Origin: Kaistella polysaccharea
GTDB lineage: Bacteria > Bacteroidota > Bacteroidia > Flavobacteriales > Weeksellaceae
Assembly: GCF_020410745.1 (NCBI RefSeq)
Contig: NZ_CP084528.1
Location: 2,108,001-2,172,000 of the forward strand
DNA length: 64,000 bases
Direction of reading: 5' to 3'
The notes beneath the pieces were generated by a model that did not search any database, was not told where the DNA came from, and was given only the letters and a program-made list of their open reading frames with translations. Position 1 is the stretch's first letter. The number at the start of each line of letters is the position of its first letter. Both the position numbers and the translations under genes were made by a program. Below are positions 33,811 to 43,648 of this stretch, piece by piece.

Positions 33811-35062
33811 TTTCCCATTCAAAGTTTGTTGTAATGAAACCAGGCTCACGACCCATCCAATCACCAATGTTACGTTTGCGTTCTAAAATTGTAAAACTTA
33901 GTACGTCTTCTACAAAGATCAAAGTTGTTAACCTATCTGCAATTACATACAAGTCTAAAGAATAAATATCGACATTTAAAAAAGATGCTGGTATCTTAAA
34001 TCGTATAATATTCTGTCCTATATGAAGTGGCATATGAGCGTTTGTTGCGGTGAACATTGTCAAATTCTCGGCATTTTTGAATACAAACGATAGATGAATT
34101 GTGGCTTCATGGGATTTCACAAGACACGATGTTTGTATAAAAAATTCAGTTTCCTGTTCAATTAATGTTAAATTAAAACCATTTTTATTCACAATTTTTA
34201 TTTCCTGCAGAGCTACTTTTGGCGTATTGTACAGTTCGTTTTCTAGGTCGAATGTAACGCTCATACTTGGGATGACACTATCCCCACTATAGTGGAGAAG
34301 GGAATCGTTAATTTCGCCATTGAAGACCATATTTCCGTTTTTTAAAACTAAACCGCTGCGACAAAGAGTTTTCACTGCTGCCAAATTATGACTTACAAAA
34401 AGAACTGTTCTTCCTTCGCCTTTGCTCACCGTATTCATTTTCCCGAGGCATTTTCTTTGAAAATCGGCATCACCTACAGCGAGGACTTCATCTACAATTA
34501 GGATTTCTGATTCCAAATGTGCAGCAACAGCAAAAGCTAGACGAACATACATTCCTGATGAATATCTCTTTACTGGCGTATCGATATATCTTTCTACCCC
34601 GGAAAAATCTACTATTTCGTCGAATTTACGCTTGATTTCTCGTCGTGTCATTCCGAGAATTGCTCCATTTAAATAAATGTTTTCCCGACCTGTCATTTCG
34701 GGATGAAAGCCAGTGCCTACTTCTAACAAGGATGCGATTCTACCGTTGGTATATATTTTTCCTGTGGTGGGTTTGGTTACTTTGCTCAATAATTTTAGCA
34801 ATGTGGATTTTCCAGCACCATTTCTGCCGATTATTCCGACCGCGTCTCCTTGCTCAATTTCAAAGTTAATATCGCGCAAAGACCAAACATAATCGCTTAC
34901 TCCTTTTGTAGCACGATCATTGTCTTCTCCAATTTTCAGATAAGGATCTTCTTTACCTCTGACTCGATGCCAAAACCTATTCAAATCATGAGAAAGTGTT
35001 CCCGTTCCAACTTGTCCGAGACGGTATTGTTTTGATATATTTTCGGCCTTTAATGCGAGCAT
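33803..35062 (-). CDS. Polysaccharide ABC exporter ATPase, Wzt-like (copy 2)
   Basis: 419 aa from the ATG at 35060-35062, chosen because it matches the start of copy 1 exactly (MLALKAENISKQYRLG); an extension of 42 codons upstream is open but lies across the intergenic gap. Walker A is GRNGAGKST, signature YSSGM, Walker B LIVDEVLAVGD, then the H-loop histidine. The C-terminal 180 residues differ entirely from copy 1 and end FITTNFEWENV. It lies 58 bp downstream of the Wzm permease gene, so this copy is the natural partner of the permease. The glycan it recognises is unknown. Confidence 0.93.
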   Translation of the reverse strand: MLALKAENISKQYRLGQVGTGTLSHDLNRFWHRVRGKEDPYLKIGEDNDRATKGVSDYVWSLRDINFEIEQGDAVGIIGRNGAGKSTLLKLLSKVTKPTTGKIYTNGRIASLLEVGTGFHPEMTGRENIYLNGAILGMTRREIKRKFDEIVDFSGVERYIDTPVKRYSSGMYVRLAFAVAAHLESEILIVDEVLAVGDADFQRKCLGKMNTVSKGEGRTVLFVSHNLAAVKTLCRSGLVLKNGNMVFNGEINDSLLHYSGDSVIPSMSVTFDLENELYNTPKVALQEIKIVNKNGFNLTLIEQETEFFIQTSCLVKSHEATIHLSFVFKNAENLTMFTATNAHMPLHIGQNIIRFKIPASFLNVDIYSLDLYVIADRLTTLIFVEDVLSFTILERKRNIGDWMGREPGFITTNFEWENV

Positions 35063-35120
35063 ACTTTCGTGATTTACATCTCCTGAAATTAATTTTTTAT
35101 AATTGAAGTTAGCTATTGGT

Positions 35121-35969
35121 CTACACAGTATCCATAAATCCTTTTTCAACTTTATTAAAAATAACGGTGCCAATTGCAAGAAGTACAAATATGATTACAC
35201 TACTGATCAGTAGCATCGTACCCGAAAATTCGCCGACACCCATCCAGCCGTATTTGAAACATTCGAAAATACCGGACAACGGATTATAATATGCAATTCC
35301 TTTAAATCTTTCAGGCAAAGCGGACAGCGGATAAATAACAGGAGTTACATACATAAATAAACTCACTCCAAATCCTAAAAGCATTTGTACGTCTCGGTAT
35401 TTGGTGGTAAGCGAGGAAAAAATCATACCCATTCCCAGCGCGAAAGCCGCCATTAATAAAATTAAAAAAGGCGTTGCTAAAATCCAGATGTTTGGTTGAA
35501 CTTGCCCCTGAAAATAATAGTATAAAAAAACTGCGATAAAAAGTAACATCTGCACTCCAAATCGCATGAGATTCGATATTACAATTGTCAATGGCATTAC
35601 TAATCTTGGGAAATAAACTTTTCCAAAGATTCCGGCATTACTTGTAAATACATTAGAAGCCCCCGTTAAACAACTTGAGAAATAGTTCCATAAAGTAACT
35701 CCCGCTAAATAGAACAATATTTTAGGTGCGCCATCTGTAGATAAATTTGCAATATTCCCAAAAACAACCAAATACACAATGGTCGTAAAAATTGGATTGA
35801 TAAAAAACCAAATAGGTCCTAATATGGTTTGCTTGAAGCTGGAAATAAAATCCCTCTTCACAAACATATAAACCAAATCTTTGTACCGCCAGACTTCTCT
35901 CAGTTTGAGATCAAAAAGGGAATGACTGGATTCGATGGTTTCCGTCCAGGTTTGTTGAGGTTCTGTCAT
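35121..35969 (-). CDS. Polysaccharide ABC exporter permease, Wzm-like
   Basis: 282 aa ABC-2-type permease with six predicted membrane helices. The N-terminal cytoplasmic segment (WRYKDLVYMFVKRDFISSFKQT) and LGPIWFFINPIFTTIVYLVVF are typical of O-antigen and teichoic-acid exporters. It would form a homodimer in the inner membrane and pass a lipid-linked polysaccharide to the periplasm, driven by the Wzt-like ATPases encoded downstream. It is the only such permease in the window, although there are two ATPases. It lies 30 bp downstream of the membrane protein gene at 36000. Confidence 0.94.
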   Translation of the reverse strand: MTEPQQTWTETIESSHSLFDLKLREVWRYKDLVYMFVKRDFISSFKQTILGPIWFFINPIFTTIVYLVVFGNIANLSTDGAPKILFYLAGVTLWNYFSSCLTGASNVFTSNAGIFGKVYFPRLVMPLTIVISNLMRFGVQMLLFIAVFLYYYFQGQVQPNIWILATPFLILLMAAFALGMGMIFSSLTTKYRDVQMLLGFGVSLFMYVTPVIYPLSALPERFKGIAYYNPLSGIFECFKYGWMGVGEFSGTMLLISSVIIFVLLAIGTVIFNKVEKGFMDTV

Positions 35970-35999
35970 TTGTGTAATAAATTTTAAAATTAAGATAAT

Positions 36000-36977
36000 T
36001 TACCGGAATTTTGCAAGTTCCGTACGTCCCAATAATAAAGAAGTGAGAAAAACTGGAATATAAAGTCTGATTTCATATAAAATTCCACTGTAAAAACATA
36101 CATAGAAATAAGGAATTGAAAAAGCATGGAAAATTAAAATCAATCGAAGCGCTTTTTTATCCTTTGCCAGAAAAATACTTAGTAAAAATAACGCCACCCA
36201 AAAAGTCAGTCCTAAAATATTTTTCGGTTGCCTGAAATTTTCGATAAGTAAATTCCCATCTGTGGTAGTGAAATTATTATTTATGAAGCGAATTCCAAAG
36301 TACGTGAGAAGAAATAGTAATATCAGAAAAAATAAAGGAAGCAAAGATTCCCTCTTAAAACGATATTTGGCGAGTAATAAAGTAGCTGCCAATGATAAAG
36401 ATAATGCTGATGATTCCCGAATTAATGTAGAAAAGATAAGAATAACTCCCAATAAAATAAGAAGTGAAAAATTGAGTTTTCTAACGTATTTCAGCAAAAA
36501 ATAGTAAAATAGAATAAGAAAGAAATAACTGGGAACATCATAAGGAACAATTACGAACTGCGACAGCGAGATAGAGAAAATTGCAACAACAATTATCAAG
36601 ATTTTCTCAGCGTGTGATGCGACAAAATCTTTTGTTTCAGTAATCAAAATCAAAATTATTCCACAGAGAATAAGGAAAAAAGTATTTAAAATATAGAACG
36701 CCAAAAACATCTGTGGTTCTGAATCGGGATTGATGAATTTGAGTTTAAAAATTTGATAATCAATATTTAAAGTTCCCAAAAAATTATAAATCCCTAAAAG
36801 AAAATAAGAACTTAAAATTCTGTATTGATAAATGCCGGAATGAAATTGTTCTTGAAAATTTACATGATTGAAAATCGTAGATGAGTAATTATTTACGAAA
36901 CCAAAATAGACGAAAGTGCTGACCGTAAAAGCCAGCAATGCTATAAATATAATTCTGAAGAATAAAGGTATTTTCAA
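36000..36977 (-). CDS. Polytopic membrane protein of the polysaccharide locus, function unknown
   Basis: 325 aa, very hydrophobic, about 8-9 predicted membrane helices. A periplasm-side loop between helices 1 and 2 (YSSTIFNHVNFQEQFHSGIYQYR) contains aromatic and charged residues, and an IRESSALSLSLAATLL segment lies mid-protein. The topology resembles GT-C-fold glycosyltransferases or EpsG-like polymerases, but no decisive motif is visible, so I do not assign a function. It lies between ugd (24 bp upstream) and the Wzm permease (30 bp downstream) and is probably cotranscribed with both. Confidence 0.75.
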   Translation of the reverse strand: MKIPLFFRIIFIALLAFTVSTFVYFGFVNNYSSTIFNHVNFQEQFHSGIYQYRILSSYFLLGIYNFLGTLNIDYQIFKLKFINPDSEPQMFLAFYILNTFFLILCGIILILITETKDFVASHAEKILIIVVAIFSISLSQFVIVPYDVPSYFFLILFYYFLLKYVRKLNFSLLILLGVILIFSTLIRESSALSLSLAATLLLAKYRFKRESLLPLFFLILLFLLTYFGIRFINNNFTTTDGNLLIENFRQPKNILGLTFWVALFLLSIFLAKDKKALRLILIFHAFSIPYFYVCFYSGILYEIRLYIPVFLTSLLLGRTELAKFR

Positions 36978-37001
36978 GCGAATATTTATTAAAATGATAT
37001 A

Positions 37002-38312
37002 CTAACCTATGGTTCTTCGACCGATCGATTTGTACCGAAAATCTGTGTTTTCCACTTGTTCCAGGGCAAACATATTTCGTCCGTCAAATATAACTTTCTG
37101 TTTCATTCGCGCTGCCATCAAATCAAAGTTAGGATTTTTAAATTCACTCCATTCAGTCGCAATTAAAAGACAGTCTGCATCTTGAAGCGCCGAATACATA
37201 TCTGGCGCGTATGAAATTTCGTCTCCCAAAATTTTTCGAACATTTTCTTCTGCAATTGCATCATATGCTGTAATTGTTGCGCCTTTTTCCAACAGCAATT
37301 TAATATTATCCAATGAAGACGCTTCACGGATGTCATCGGTATTTGCTTTGAAAGCCAAGCCCCAAAGTGCGATTTTTTTTCCTTTCAAATCACCGCGAAA
37401 ATAGTTTTCGATTTCAGAAACCAGAATTATTTTTTGTGCCTGATTTACGTCTTCAGTCGCCTCTAATATTTGAAAATCAAATCCTTCTTGTTTTCCGGAT
37501 CTGATCAATGCCTTCACATCTTTAGGGAAACAACTGCCGCCGTAGCCAATTCCGGGGAAAAGAAAACGATGGCCGATACGATCGTCTGACCCCATTCCTA
37601 AACGAACTTTGTCAACGTCGGCACCAACTTTTTCACAATAGTTGGCGATTTCGTTCATAAAAGTAATTTTTACGGCTAAGAAAGAATTCGCGGCATACTT
37701 TGTTAACTCAGACGATTTTTCATCCATAAAAATAATCGGCGTTCCGGTATTGGTAAATGGCTGGTAAATTTTAGCCATAATTTCCTGTGCTTTTTCCGAT
37801 TCGCTGCCAACAATTACCCGTGCCGGATTCATAGAATCTTCGACAGCAAAACCTTCCCGAAGAAATTCGGGGTTTGAAACGACATCAAATTCAATATTTG
37901 TTTTCGCTGCAATCGTTTGCCGAACTTTATTTGCGGTTCCCACAGGAACGGTAGATTTATTGACAATGATTTTATAATCCGTCAGCATTTCGCCAATTTG
38001 GGTGGCTACGGAAAGAACGTACGAAAGATCTGCGGAACCATCTTCACCTGGAGGCGTAGGAAGTGCTAAATAAATGACTTCACTCTGGTCGAGTGCTTCT
38101 TTTAAATTGGTGGTAAAGAATAAACGTTGTGCCTGAATATTTCTTAGAAACATTTCTTCCAGACCAGGTTCATATATAGGAACGATGCCCAGTTTCATTT
38201 GATCGACTTTTTTAGAATCGATATCAACGCAGTAAACGGTATTTCCTAATTCTGCTAAAGTAGTTCCGGTAACCAAACCTACATAACCTGTCCCAACGAT
38301 CGTTATATTCAC
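37002..38312 (-). CDS. ugd: UDP-glucose 6-dehydrogenase
   Basis: 436 aa. It oxidises UDP-glucose to UDP-glucuronate with two NAD+. NAD-binding GTGYVGLVTGTTLAELG (7-23), the STVPVGTANKVR loop, the NPEFLREG segment, and catalytic C261 in GIGYGGSCFPKD are all present; the C-terminal WGLAFKANTDDIREA is conserved. It is the first gene of the minus-strand polysaccharide operon, preceded by TATATTTG, and feeds uronic acid, or sugars derived from it, to the glycan. It diverges from rimP across a 190-bp region. Confidence 0.96.
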   Translation of the reverse strand: MNITIVGTGYVGLVTGTTLAELGNTVYCVDIDSKKVDQMKLGIVPIYEPGLEEMFLRNIQAQRLFFTTNLKEALDQSEVIYLALPTPPGEDGSADLSYVLSVATQIGEMLTDYKIIVNKSTVPVGTANKVRQTIAAKTNIEFDVVSNPEFLREGFAVEDSMNPARVIVGSESEKAQEIMAKIYQPFTNTGTPIIFMDEKSSELTKYAANSFLAVKITFMNEIANYCEKVGADVDKVRLGMGSDDRIGHRFLFPGIGYGGSCFPKDVKALIRSGKQEGFDFQILEATEDVNQAQKIILVSEIENYFRGDLKGKKIALWGLAFKANTDDIREASSLDNIKLLLEKGATITAYDAIAEENVRKILGDEISYAPDMYSALQDADCLLIATEWSEFKNPNFDLMAARMKQKVIFDGRNMFALEQVENTDFRYKSIGRRTIG

Positions 38313-38336
38313 AACTTAATTTATAATTTATGGGTA

Positions 38337-38344
38337 CAAATATA
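38337..38344 (-). promoter_or_regulatory. -7 box TATATTTG, promoter of the ugd-led polysaccharide operon
   Basis: Perfect TAnnTTTG on the minus strand, giving a leader of about 20 nt before the ATG at 38310-38312. The nearest TTG upstream is at 26 nt, longer than usual. Confidence 0.5.
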
Positions 38345-38398
38345 AGAATTTAATGTGCCGATGGTGAGTACAATATCAATCATTGATGGTCAAGTTTT

Positions 38399-38428
38399 TT
38401 GTAATTATACTAAATATTTGTATATTTG
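38399..38428 (+). promoter_or_regulatory. rimP-nusA-infB promoter (-33 TTG, -7 TATATTTG)
   Basis: TTG at 38399-38401 and TATATTTG at 38421-38428 are separated by 19 nt, the expected geometry for Bacteroidota sigma-ABfr promoters. Predicted transcription start near 38433. Confidence 0.7.
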
Positions 38429-38453
38429 CATCGGATTTACGGAAAATAAAATG

Positions 38454-38482
38454 AAAAGGCCTTCGGAAGAATGCCTTTTTTC
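38454..38482 (+). terminator. Terminator-like hairpin in the rimP leader
   Basis: AAAAGGC and GCCTTTTTT flank a loop that contains a second small pairing CTTC..GAAG. It lies about 20 nt after the predicted transcription start and 20 nt before the rimP ATG. A complete 11-codon frame (MKRPSEECLFS, 38451-38486) covers it. It may be an attenuator of the operon. Confidence 0.55.
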
Positions 38483-38502
38483 GTAAGAGTATTTGAAAAG
38501 TT

Positions 38503-38970
38503 ATGGAATTTAGAGCACAAATAGAACAACTCTTGAACACCTTTCTGGCCGAACGACCTGATCTTTTTTTAATTGATATTAAGTTTTCGGCAACCGATCA
38601 TATTCGAGTGATTTTAGATGGTGATCAGGGAGTTACACTTCAGGATTGCTTAGATGCAAGTCGCGCGATCGAATTTAATATGGATCGGGACGAGCATGAT
38701 TTCTCAATGGAAGTGATGAGTGCCGGATTAAGTGAGCCATTAAGTTCTATTCGTCAATATCGAAAAAATATTGGGAGATCATTGGATTTAATTTTAAATG
38801 ATGGTTCTGAACTTGAAGGCGAACTTTCTAAAGTAGAGGAAGATCATATTACCCTGATATTGAAATACCGAAAACCGAAAGATATCGGCAAAGGTAAAGT
38901 AGATGTTGTTGAAGAGAAAGATATCCTTTATACCGATATTAAAAAAGCACTGGTCGCAATCCAGTTCTAA
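38503..38970 (+). CDS. rimP: Ribosome maturation factor RimP
   Basis: 155 aa, the normal size. It assists 30S subunit maturation. The N-terminal alpha/beta domain carries DHIRVILDGDQGVTLQDCLDASRAIE (conserved core), and the C-terminal SH3-like domain starts near EVMSAGLSEPLSSIRQYRKNIGR (PG/GL-type signature). It heads the conserved rimP-nusA-infB operon. A clear promoter and a terminator-like hairpin lie in its 70-nt leader. Confidence 0.96.
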   Translation: MEFRAQIEQLLNTFLAERPDLFLIDIKFSATDHIRVILDGDQGVTLQDCLDASRAIEFNMDRDEHDFSMEVMSAGLSEPLSSIRQYRKNIGRSLDLILNDGSELEGELSKVEEDHITLILKYRKPKDIGKGKVDVVEEKDILYTDIKKALVAIQF

Positions 38971-39075
38971 AAGTAAAAGGTGACGGCTTGGGTCCGCACA
39001 ACCTTTAAGACAAAATTGAATTATATTAAAGTTGAAAAATACTTTTACCACAAACCTTAAACAAAACATATATAA

Positions 39076-40323
39076 ATGGACGGTTTAGCACTGATTGAAG
39101 CGTTTGGCGATTTTAAAGAAGATAAAAACATCAGCAAGATTGATCTGATGGCAATTATCGAAGATTCGTTGAAAACATTATTAAGAAAAAGATTCGATTC
39201 CGACGATCATTTTGATGTGATTGTGAATCCTGATAAAGGAGATTTTCAGATATTCTTAAATAAAACCATCGTAGAAGACGAAATGTCTGAAGATGATGAT
39301 TTAGAAATTGAACTGGCAGAAGCGAAAAAAATTGATCCTACTTTCGAGGTTGGTGAAGATTTTACCGTAGAAATTCCTATTGAAAAACTGGGAAGAAGAA
39401 GTATCTTAACGTTGAAACAAATTTTAGCGACAAAACTTCAGGAGCATAATAACGCCGTTCTATACGACCAGTTCCGAGATAAAATTGGTGAGATTGTAAT
39501 GGGTGAAGTTCACCATATTCGTCACAAACACGTTATCTTATTAGATGACGATGACAACGAATTCATCATGCCGAAAGAAAATCAGATCCCTTCTGACTTC
39601 TTTAAAAAAGGAGAAAGCATTCGTGCAATCGTAGAAAGTGTTGATTTTAAAGGAGCAAAACCTCAGATTATTGTTTCCCGAACTTCGCCAAGATTTTTAG
39701 AGAAATTATTAGAACTCGAAATTCCAGAAATCCAGGACGGTACAATTATTTTGAAAAAAGTAGTTCGTATTCCGGGAGAGAAAGCGAAAATTGCGGTTGA
39801 TGCTTACGATGACAGAATTGATCCGGTTGGAGCTTGTGTTGGAGTTAAAGGTTCTCGTATTCACGGCGTGGTGAGAGAATTGAAAAACGAAAATATTGAC
39901 GTGATTCAGTGGTCGAAAAACCCTGAAATAATGGTAAAAAGAGCGTTAGGAAATATCACCGTAAATAAGATAGAAATCAACGAAGAAACAAACTACGCCT
40001 TGGTTTACACGCCCGTAGAAGAAATTTCCCGAGTTATTGGGAAGCAAGGACAGAATATTAGACTGGCATCTTGGTTAAGCGGTTACGATATCGACGTTTA
40101 CAGAGAAGCGAGTGAAGATGATGATGTTGAATTGAGAGAATTCGCAGGTAATGACGATGGTGACATCGAGCAGTGGATTATTGATGAATTCCGTAAAGTG
40201 GGTCTGAACACAGCGAAGAGCGTTTTAGACAAAGAAACCGAAGCCTTGGTCAACTTAACAGATCTTGAAGTGGAAACCATCGAGGAGGTTAAAAATATTT
40301 TGAAAGAGGAATTAGAGGACTAA
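39076..40323 (+). CDS. nusA: Transcription termination/antitermination factor NusA
   Basis: 415 aa, shorter than E. coli NusA (495 aa) because the C-terminal acidic repeats are absent, as is usual in this phylum. N-terminal polymerase-binding domain (about 1-125), S1 domain (about 130-200, EIVMGEVHHIRHKHVILL), then KH1 and KH2 domains with DPVGACVGVKGSRI and the EISRVIGKQGQNIRLA GXXG loop. An acidic tail ends NILKEELED. It modulates pausing, termination and antitermination; it lies second in the rimP-nusA-infB operon, 105 bp after rimP. Confidence 0.97.
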   Translation: MDGLALIEAFGDFKEDKNISKIDLMAIIEDSLKTLLRKRFDSDDHFDVIVNPDKGDFQIFLNKTIVEDEMSEDDDLEIELAEAKKIDPTFEVGEDFTVEIPIEKLGRRSILTLKQILATKLQEHNNAVLYDQFRDKIGEIVMGEVHHIRHKHVILLDDDDNEFIMPKENQIPSDFFKKGESIRAIVESVDFKGAKPQIIVSRTSPRFLEKLLELEIPEIQDGTIILKKVVRIPGEKAKIAVDAYDDRIDPVGACVGVKGSRIHGVVRELKNENIDVIQWSKNPEIMVKRALGNITVNKIEINEETNYALVYTPVEEISRVIGKQGQNIRLASWLSGYDIDVYREASEDDDVELREFAGNDDGDIEQWIIDEFRKVGLNTAKSVLDKETEALVNLTDLEVETIEEVKNILKEELED

Positions 40324-40396
40324 TTGCCCTGAAAAATGATAATAAAGTTAAAATAGGTTAACTTTACAAAAAATTTAAATAAAGTATAAAGTATAC

Positions 40397-43243
40397 ATGC
40401 CAAAAATTAGATTAAACAAAGCGGTTAAGGAATTTAATATTTCGATGACGAGACTTGTGGAATTCCTACAGTCTAAAGGAATCGAGGTAGAAAGTAACCC
40501 GAACGCTCAATTGGAAGAATCGGCATATTCTGCATTAGAAGCTGAGTTTCGCAAAGATGGGGAACAAAGAAAAGCTTCTCATGAGGTAGTAATCGCTAAA
40601 GTTCCGGAAGAAAAGCTGGAAATAGAGCCGTCACAACCTGAGGTAATAAGAGCCAAAGCGAGTCTAAGACCTGAAACTAAAATTTTAGGAAAAATAGATT
40701 TGAATCAAGGTGCGCCAGAGGTGAAAGAAGAGCAGAAACCTGCTCCGCCGCCTGTGGAAGAACCAAAACCCGTCGTAGAGAAAGCACCTGTTGCGGAGAA
40801 ACAGGAGTTTAAAGTTCTGGACAAAATTGATTTATCGCAAATTGAAGGCAATAAGCCCAGATCTACCAAAAAAGATCAACCAAAACCGCAAGAAATTCCT
40901 GCGGAAAAACCAGTTGTTGAAAAAGCAATCGAAACTCCTGCCGCAAAGGTAGAAACTCCTGCACCTGTGGTGGAAGCACCAAAGACCGCAGATTCCCCTG
41001 ATCCGGATCGAATTGAAACCGTTTACAAAAAGTTAGATGGTCCTAAAATTCTGAAACAAACCGTTGATTTATCTCAATTTAATAAGCCTAAACCACAAGG
41101 TGGGGCAGCAGGTGCGAAAAAGAAAAGAAAACGTATAGAAAAACCGAATCCTACTGGCACTACACAAGCTGGTCAAGGAACAGGTACACGTCCGCCAGGA
41201 GCAGGCGGTAATCGCCCATCAGGACCCGGAGGTAATCGTCCACCCGGACAAGGTGGCGGAAACCGACCAGGCTATCAAGGTGGTGGCGGTGCAAATAGAG
41301 GCCCTGTAAGAAGAGGTCCTGTTATGCCTGTAGAATTAACAGATGAGCAGGTTAAAAATCAAATTAAAGAAACTTTAGAAAAACTGACCAGTAAGGCCGG
41401 TAAAAATAAAGGAGCTAAATATAGAAAAGAGAAAAGAGTTTACCGCCGTGAGCAAGATGAGCGTCAGGAGGAAATTGATGCGGCTGACAGATCACTGAAA
41501 GTGACTGAGTTTATTACGGTAGGCGAATTAGCTTCCTTAATGAACGTAAGTCCGATGGAAGTGATTTCTGCATGTTTCTCTCTCGGTGTTATGGTAACTA
41601 TGAACCAGCGTCTGGAAGCAGATACTTTATTATTGGTTGCAGATGAATTCGGTTATAAAATCGAGTTTGCCGATGCCGATGTTGAAGAATCTGCGCTTGA
41701 AGAAGATACAGATACAGCCGAAGATTTGATGTTTAGAGCACCAATCGTAACCGTAATGGGTCACGTAGATCACGGTAAAACTTCCCTTCTAGATTATATC
41801 AGAAAAACAAATGTAATTGCCGGTGAATCTGGTGGAATTACACAGCATATTGGTGCTTATAATGTGAAACTGGAAAACGATCAAAGAATTACCTTCTTAG
41901 ATACGCCGGGTCACGAGGCATTTACCGCAATGAGAGCCAGAGGGGCGCAGATTACCGATATAGCAATTATCGTAATCGCAGCTGATGACGACGTAATGCC
42001 ACAAACCAAAGAAGCAATTTCTCACGCACAGGCGGCGGGAGTTCCGATGATTATTGCAATTAATAAAGTGGATAAGCCCAACTCTAATCCAGACAATATC
42101 CGTCAGCAGCTTTCTGCGATGAATATTTTGGTAGAAGAATGGGGTGGTAGTGTACAGTCTCAAGAAGTTTCTGCGAAGTTTGGAAATAATATGGATGTAT
42201 TGCTTGAGAAAGTATTGCTCCAGGCGGAATTATTAGACTTGAAAGCAAATCCAGCTAAAAATGCAAGTGGTGTTGTAATCGAAGCTTCGTTAGATAAAGG
42301 ACGAGGTTATGTTTCAACCATTCTTGTACAAGCGGGAACGCTTAAAGTGGGTGATTATGTACTTGCCGGAAAAAATCACGGTAAAGTGAAAGCCATGCTT
42401 GATGAAAGAGGTAAAAGTATGGAAGAGGCAGGACCATCAATTCCTGTAACGATATTAGGTTTAGACGGCGCGCCAACTGCTGGAGATCGATTCAGAGTAT
42501 TCGAAGACGAAAGAGAGGCGAAAACGATTGCAACCAAACGGGAGCAACTACAGCGTGAGCAATCCGTTAGAACTAAGAAACATGTAACCTTAGACGAGCT
42601 TGGAAGAAGAATTGCGTTAGGAGACTTTAAAGAATTGAACATTATCCTTAAAGGTGACGTTGATGGTTCTGTAGAAGCCCTTTCTGATCAGCTTCAAAGT
42701 TTATCTACGGAAGAAATTAGTGTGAAGATTATTCACCAAGGTGTTGGTCAGATTACAGAATCAGATGTATTGTTAGCAGCAGCTTCCGATGCAATTATGA
42801 TCGGATTTAATGTAAGAGCTGGTGTTAACGCGAAAGATCTTGCCGATAAAGAAGAAATAGAAATCAGAACGTACTCTGTAATTTATGCCGCTATTGATGA
42901 GGTAAAAGAAGCGATGGAAGGTATGCTTTCACCGGAAATTAAAGAACAGGTCATTGGTAACGTAGAAATCCGCGAAGTCTTCAAGATTTCCAAAGTAGGA
43001 TCTATTGCTGGTTGTATGGTTCTCACCGGTAAAATTACCCGAAATTCAAAAATCCGCTTGCTGCGTGACGGCATTGTGAAATTTGATGGTGAACTTGAAA
43101 GTTTAAAACGTTTCAAAGACGATGTCAAAGAAGTTTCCAAAGGGTATGAATGTGGTTTAAATATCAAGAATTTCAACGATATTGAAGTAGGCGACATTTT
43201 AGAAGTCTATGAAGAAATTTCAGTGAAGAAAAAGTTAAAGTAA
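40397..43243 (+). CDS. infB: Translation initiation factor IF-2
   Basis: 948 aa. An N-terminal IF2_N-type segment ([23 protein letters not shown]) is followed by a long low-complexity linker: K/E/P-rich, then a G/P/N/R-rich run at about residues 250-315. A second helix-turn motif ([18 protein letters not shown]) precedes the GTPase domain, whose G1 is GHVDHGKTS near residue 455, with DTPGHEAF and NKVDKP after it. Domains II-IV complete the protein. It places initiator tRNA on the 30S subunit. The glycine-rich linker is the least conserved part. A strong terminator follows the stop. Confidence 0.98.
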   Translation: MPKIRLNKAVKEFNISMTRLVEFLQSKGIEVESNPNAQLEESAYSALEAEFRKDGEQRKASHEVVIAKVPEEKLEIEPSQPEVIRAKASLRPETKILGKIDLNQGAPEVKEEQKPAPPPVEEPKPVVEKAPVAEKQEFKVLDKIDLSQIEGNKPRSTKKDQPKPQEIPAEKPVVEKAIETPAAKVETPAPVVEAPKTADSPDPDRIETVYKKLDGPKILKQTVDLSQFNKPKPQGGAAGAKKKRKRIEKPNPTGTTQAGQGTGTRPPGAGGNRPSGPGGNRPPGQGGGNRPGYQGGGGANRGPVRRGPVMPVELTDEQVKNQIKETLEKLTSKAGKNKGAKYRKEKRVYRREQDERQEEIDAADRSLKVTEFITVGELASLMNVSPMEVISACFSLGVMVTMNQRLEADTLLLVADEFGYKIEFADADVEESALEEDTDTAEDLMFRAPIVTVMGHVDHGKTSLLDYIRKTNVIAGESGGITQHIGAYNVKLENDQRITFLDTPGHEAFTAMRARGAQITDIAIIVIAADDDVMPQTKEAISHAQAAGVPMIIAINKVDKPNSNPDNIRQQLSAMNILVEEWGGSVQSQEVSAKFGNNMDVLLEKVLLQAELLDLKANPAKNASGVVIEASLDKGRGYVSTILVQAGTLKVGDYVLAGKNHGKVKAMLDERGKSMEEAGPSIPVTILGLDGAPTAGDRFRVFEDEREAKTIATKREQLQREQSVRTKKHVTLDELGRRIALGDFKELNIILKGDVDGSVEALSDQLQSLSTEEISVKIIHQGVGQITESDVLLAAASDAIMIGFNVRAGVNAKDLADKEEIEIRTYSVIYAAIDEVKEAMEGMLSPEIKEQVIGNVEIREVFKISKVGSIAGCMVLTGKITRNSKIRLLRDGIVKFDGELESLKRFKDDVKEVSKGYECGLNIKNFNDIEVGDILEVYEEISVKKKLK

Positions 43244-43262
43244 ACTTTTGTGTTTAGATATA

Positions 43263-43290
43263 AAACCTGCTGTTATCGGCAGGTTTTTTT
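43263..43290 (+). terminator. Rho-independent terminator after infB
   Basis: AAACCTGC/GCAGGTTT 8-bp stem with an 8-nt loop and a T7 tail; it ends the rimP-nusA-infB operon. Confidence 0.85.
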
Positions 43291-43588
43291 ATGTTTAAAT
43301 TCTCAGCAGATTGAACATCTTATATTAATTGAACAGTCTAAAATGTAGTTAATAAAACATTAACATAGTTCTGCCCTTTAACATTCACAATTGATTAAAA
43401 TTGGGTTATTTTTAAAGTCGAAAAGTACGTTATTTATAACCATTATAAATTAAAAACTAATAAATGTATTATTCTACGCTGACTGTAAGACATTTTCCTA
43501 TCGATTTTTCATTTTTTATAGTAAAAAGCCTCATTTGCCATAATTTCTCCTAAACATTCTAGACTTTTCTTAGATAAACCATTTTAAG
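43291..43588. other. Gene-free stretch upstream of susC
   Basis: About 300 bp of AT-rich DNA without a credible ORF. It contains a perfect 8-bp inverted repeat ATTTATAA/TTATAAAT (43432-43450) that could be an operator. A TAAGTTTG sequence (43585-43592) at its right edge matches the -7 consensus. Nothing else is recognised. Confidence 0.4.
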
Positions 43589-43620
43589 TTTGCAAGTGTT
43601 AAGAATTTTTAACATATTTG
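43589..43620 (+). promoter_or_regulatory. Probable susC promoter
   Basis: TTTG at 43589-43592 as -33 and CATATTTG at 43613-43620 as a one-mismatch -7 box, with 20 nt between; the predicted start is about 24 nt before the ATG at 43649. An alternative -7 box TAAGTTTG is at 43585-43592. Confidence 0.45.
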
Positions 43621-43648
43621 CAGAAATATAATATTAAATTTTGTTAAT

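Noticed and set aside
35063-35188. Upstream extension of the second Wzt-like gene
   Set aside because: Copy 1 starts exactly at the shared MLALKAENISK; the extension covers the intergenic gap and overlaps the permease end.
43263-43648. Riboswitch upstream of susC
   Set aside because: No conserved aptamer pattern was recognised; only the infB terminator, a short inverted repeat and promoter-like boxes were seen.
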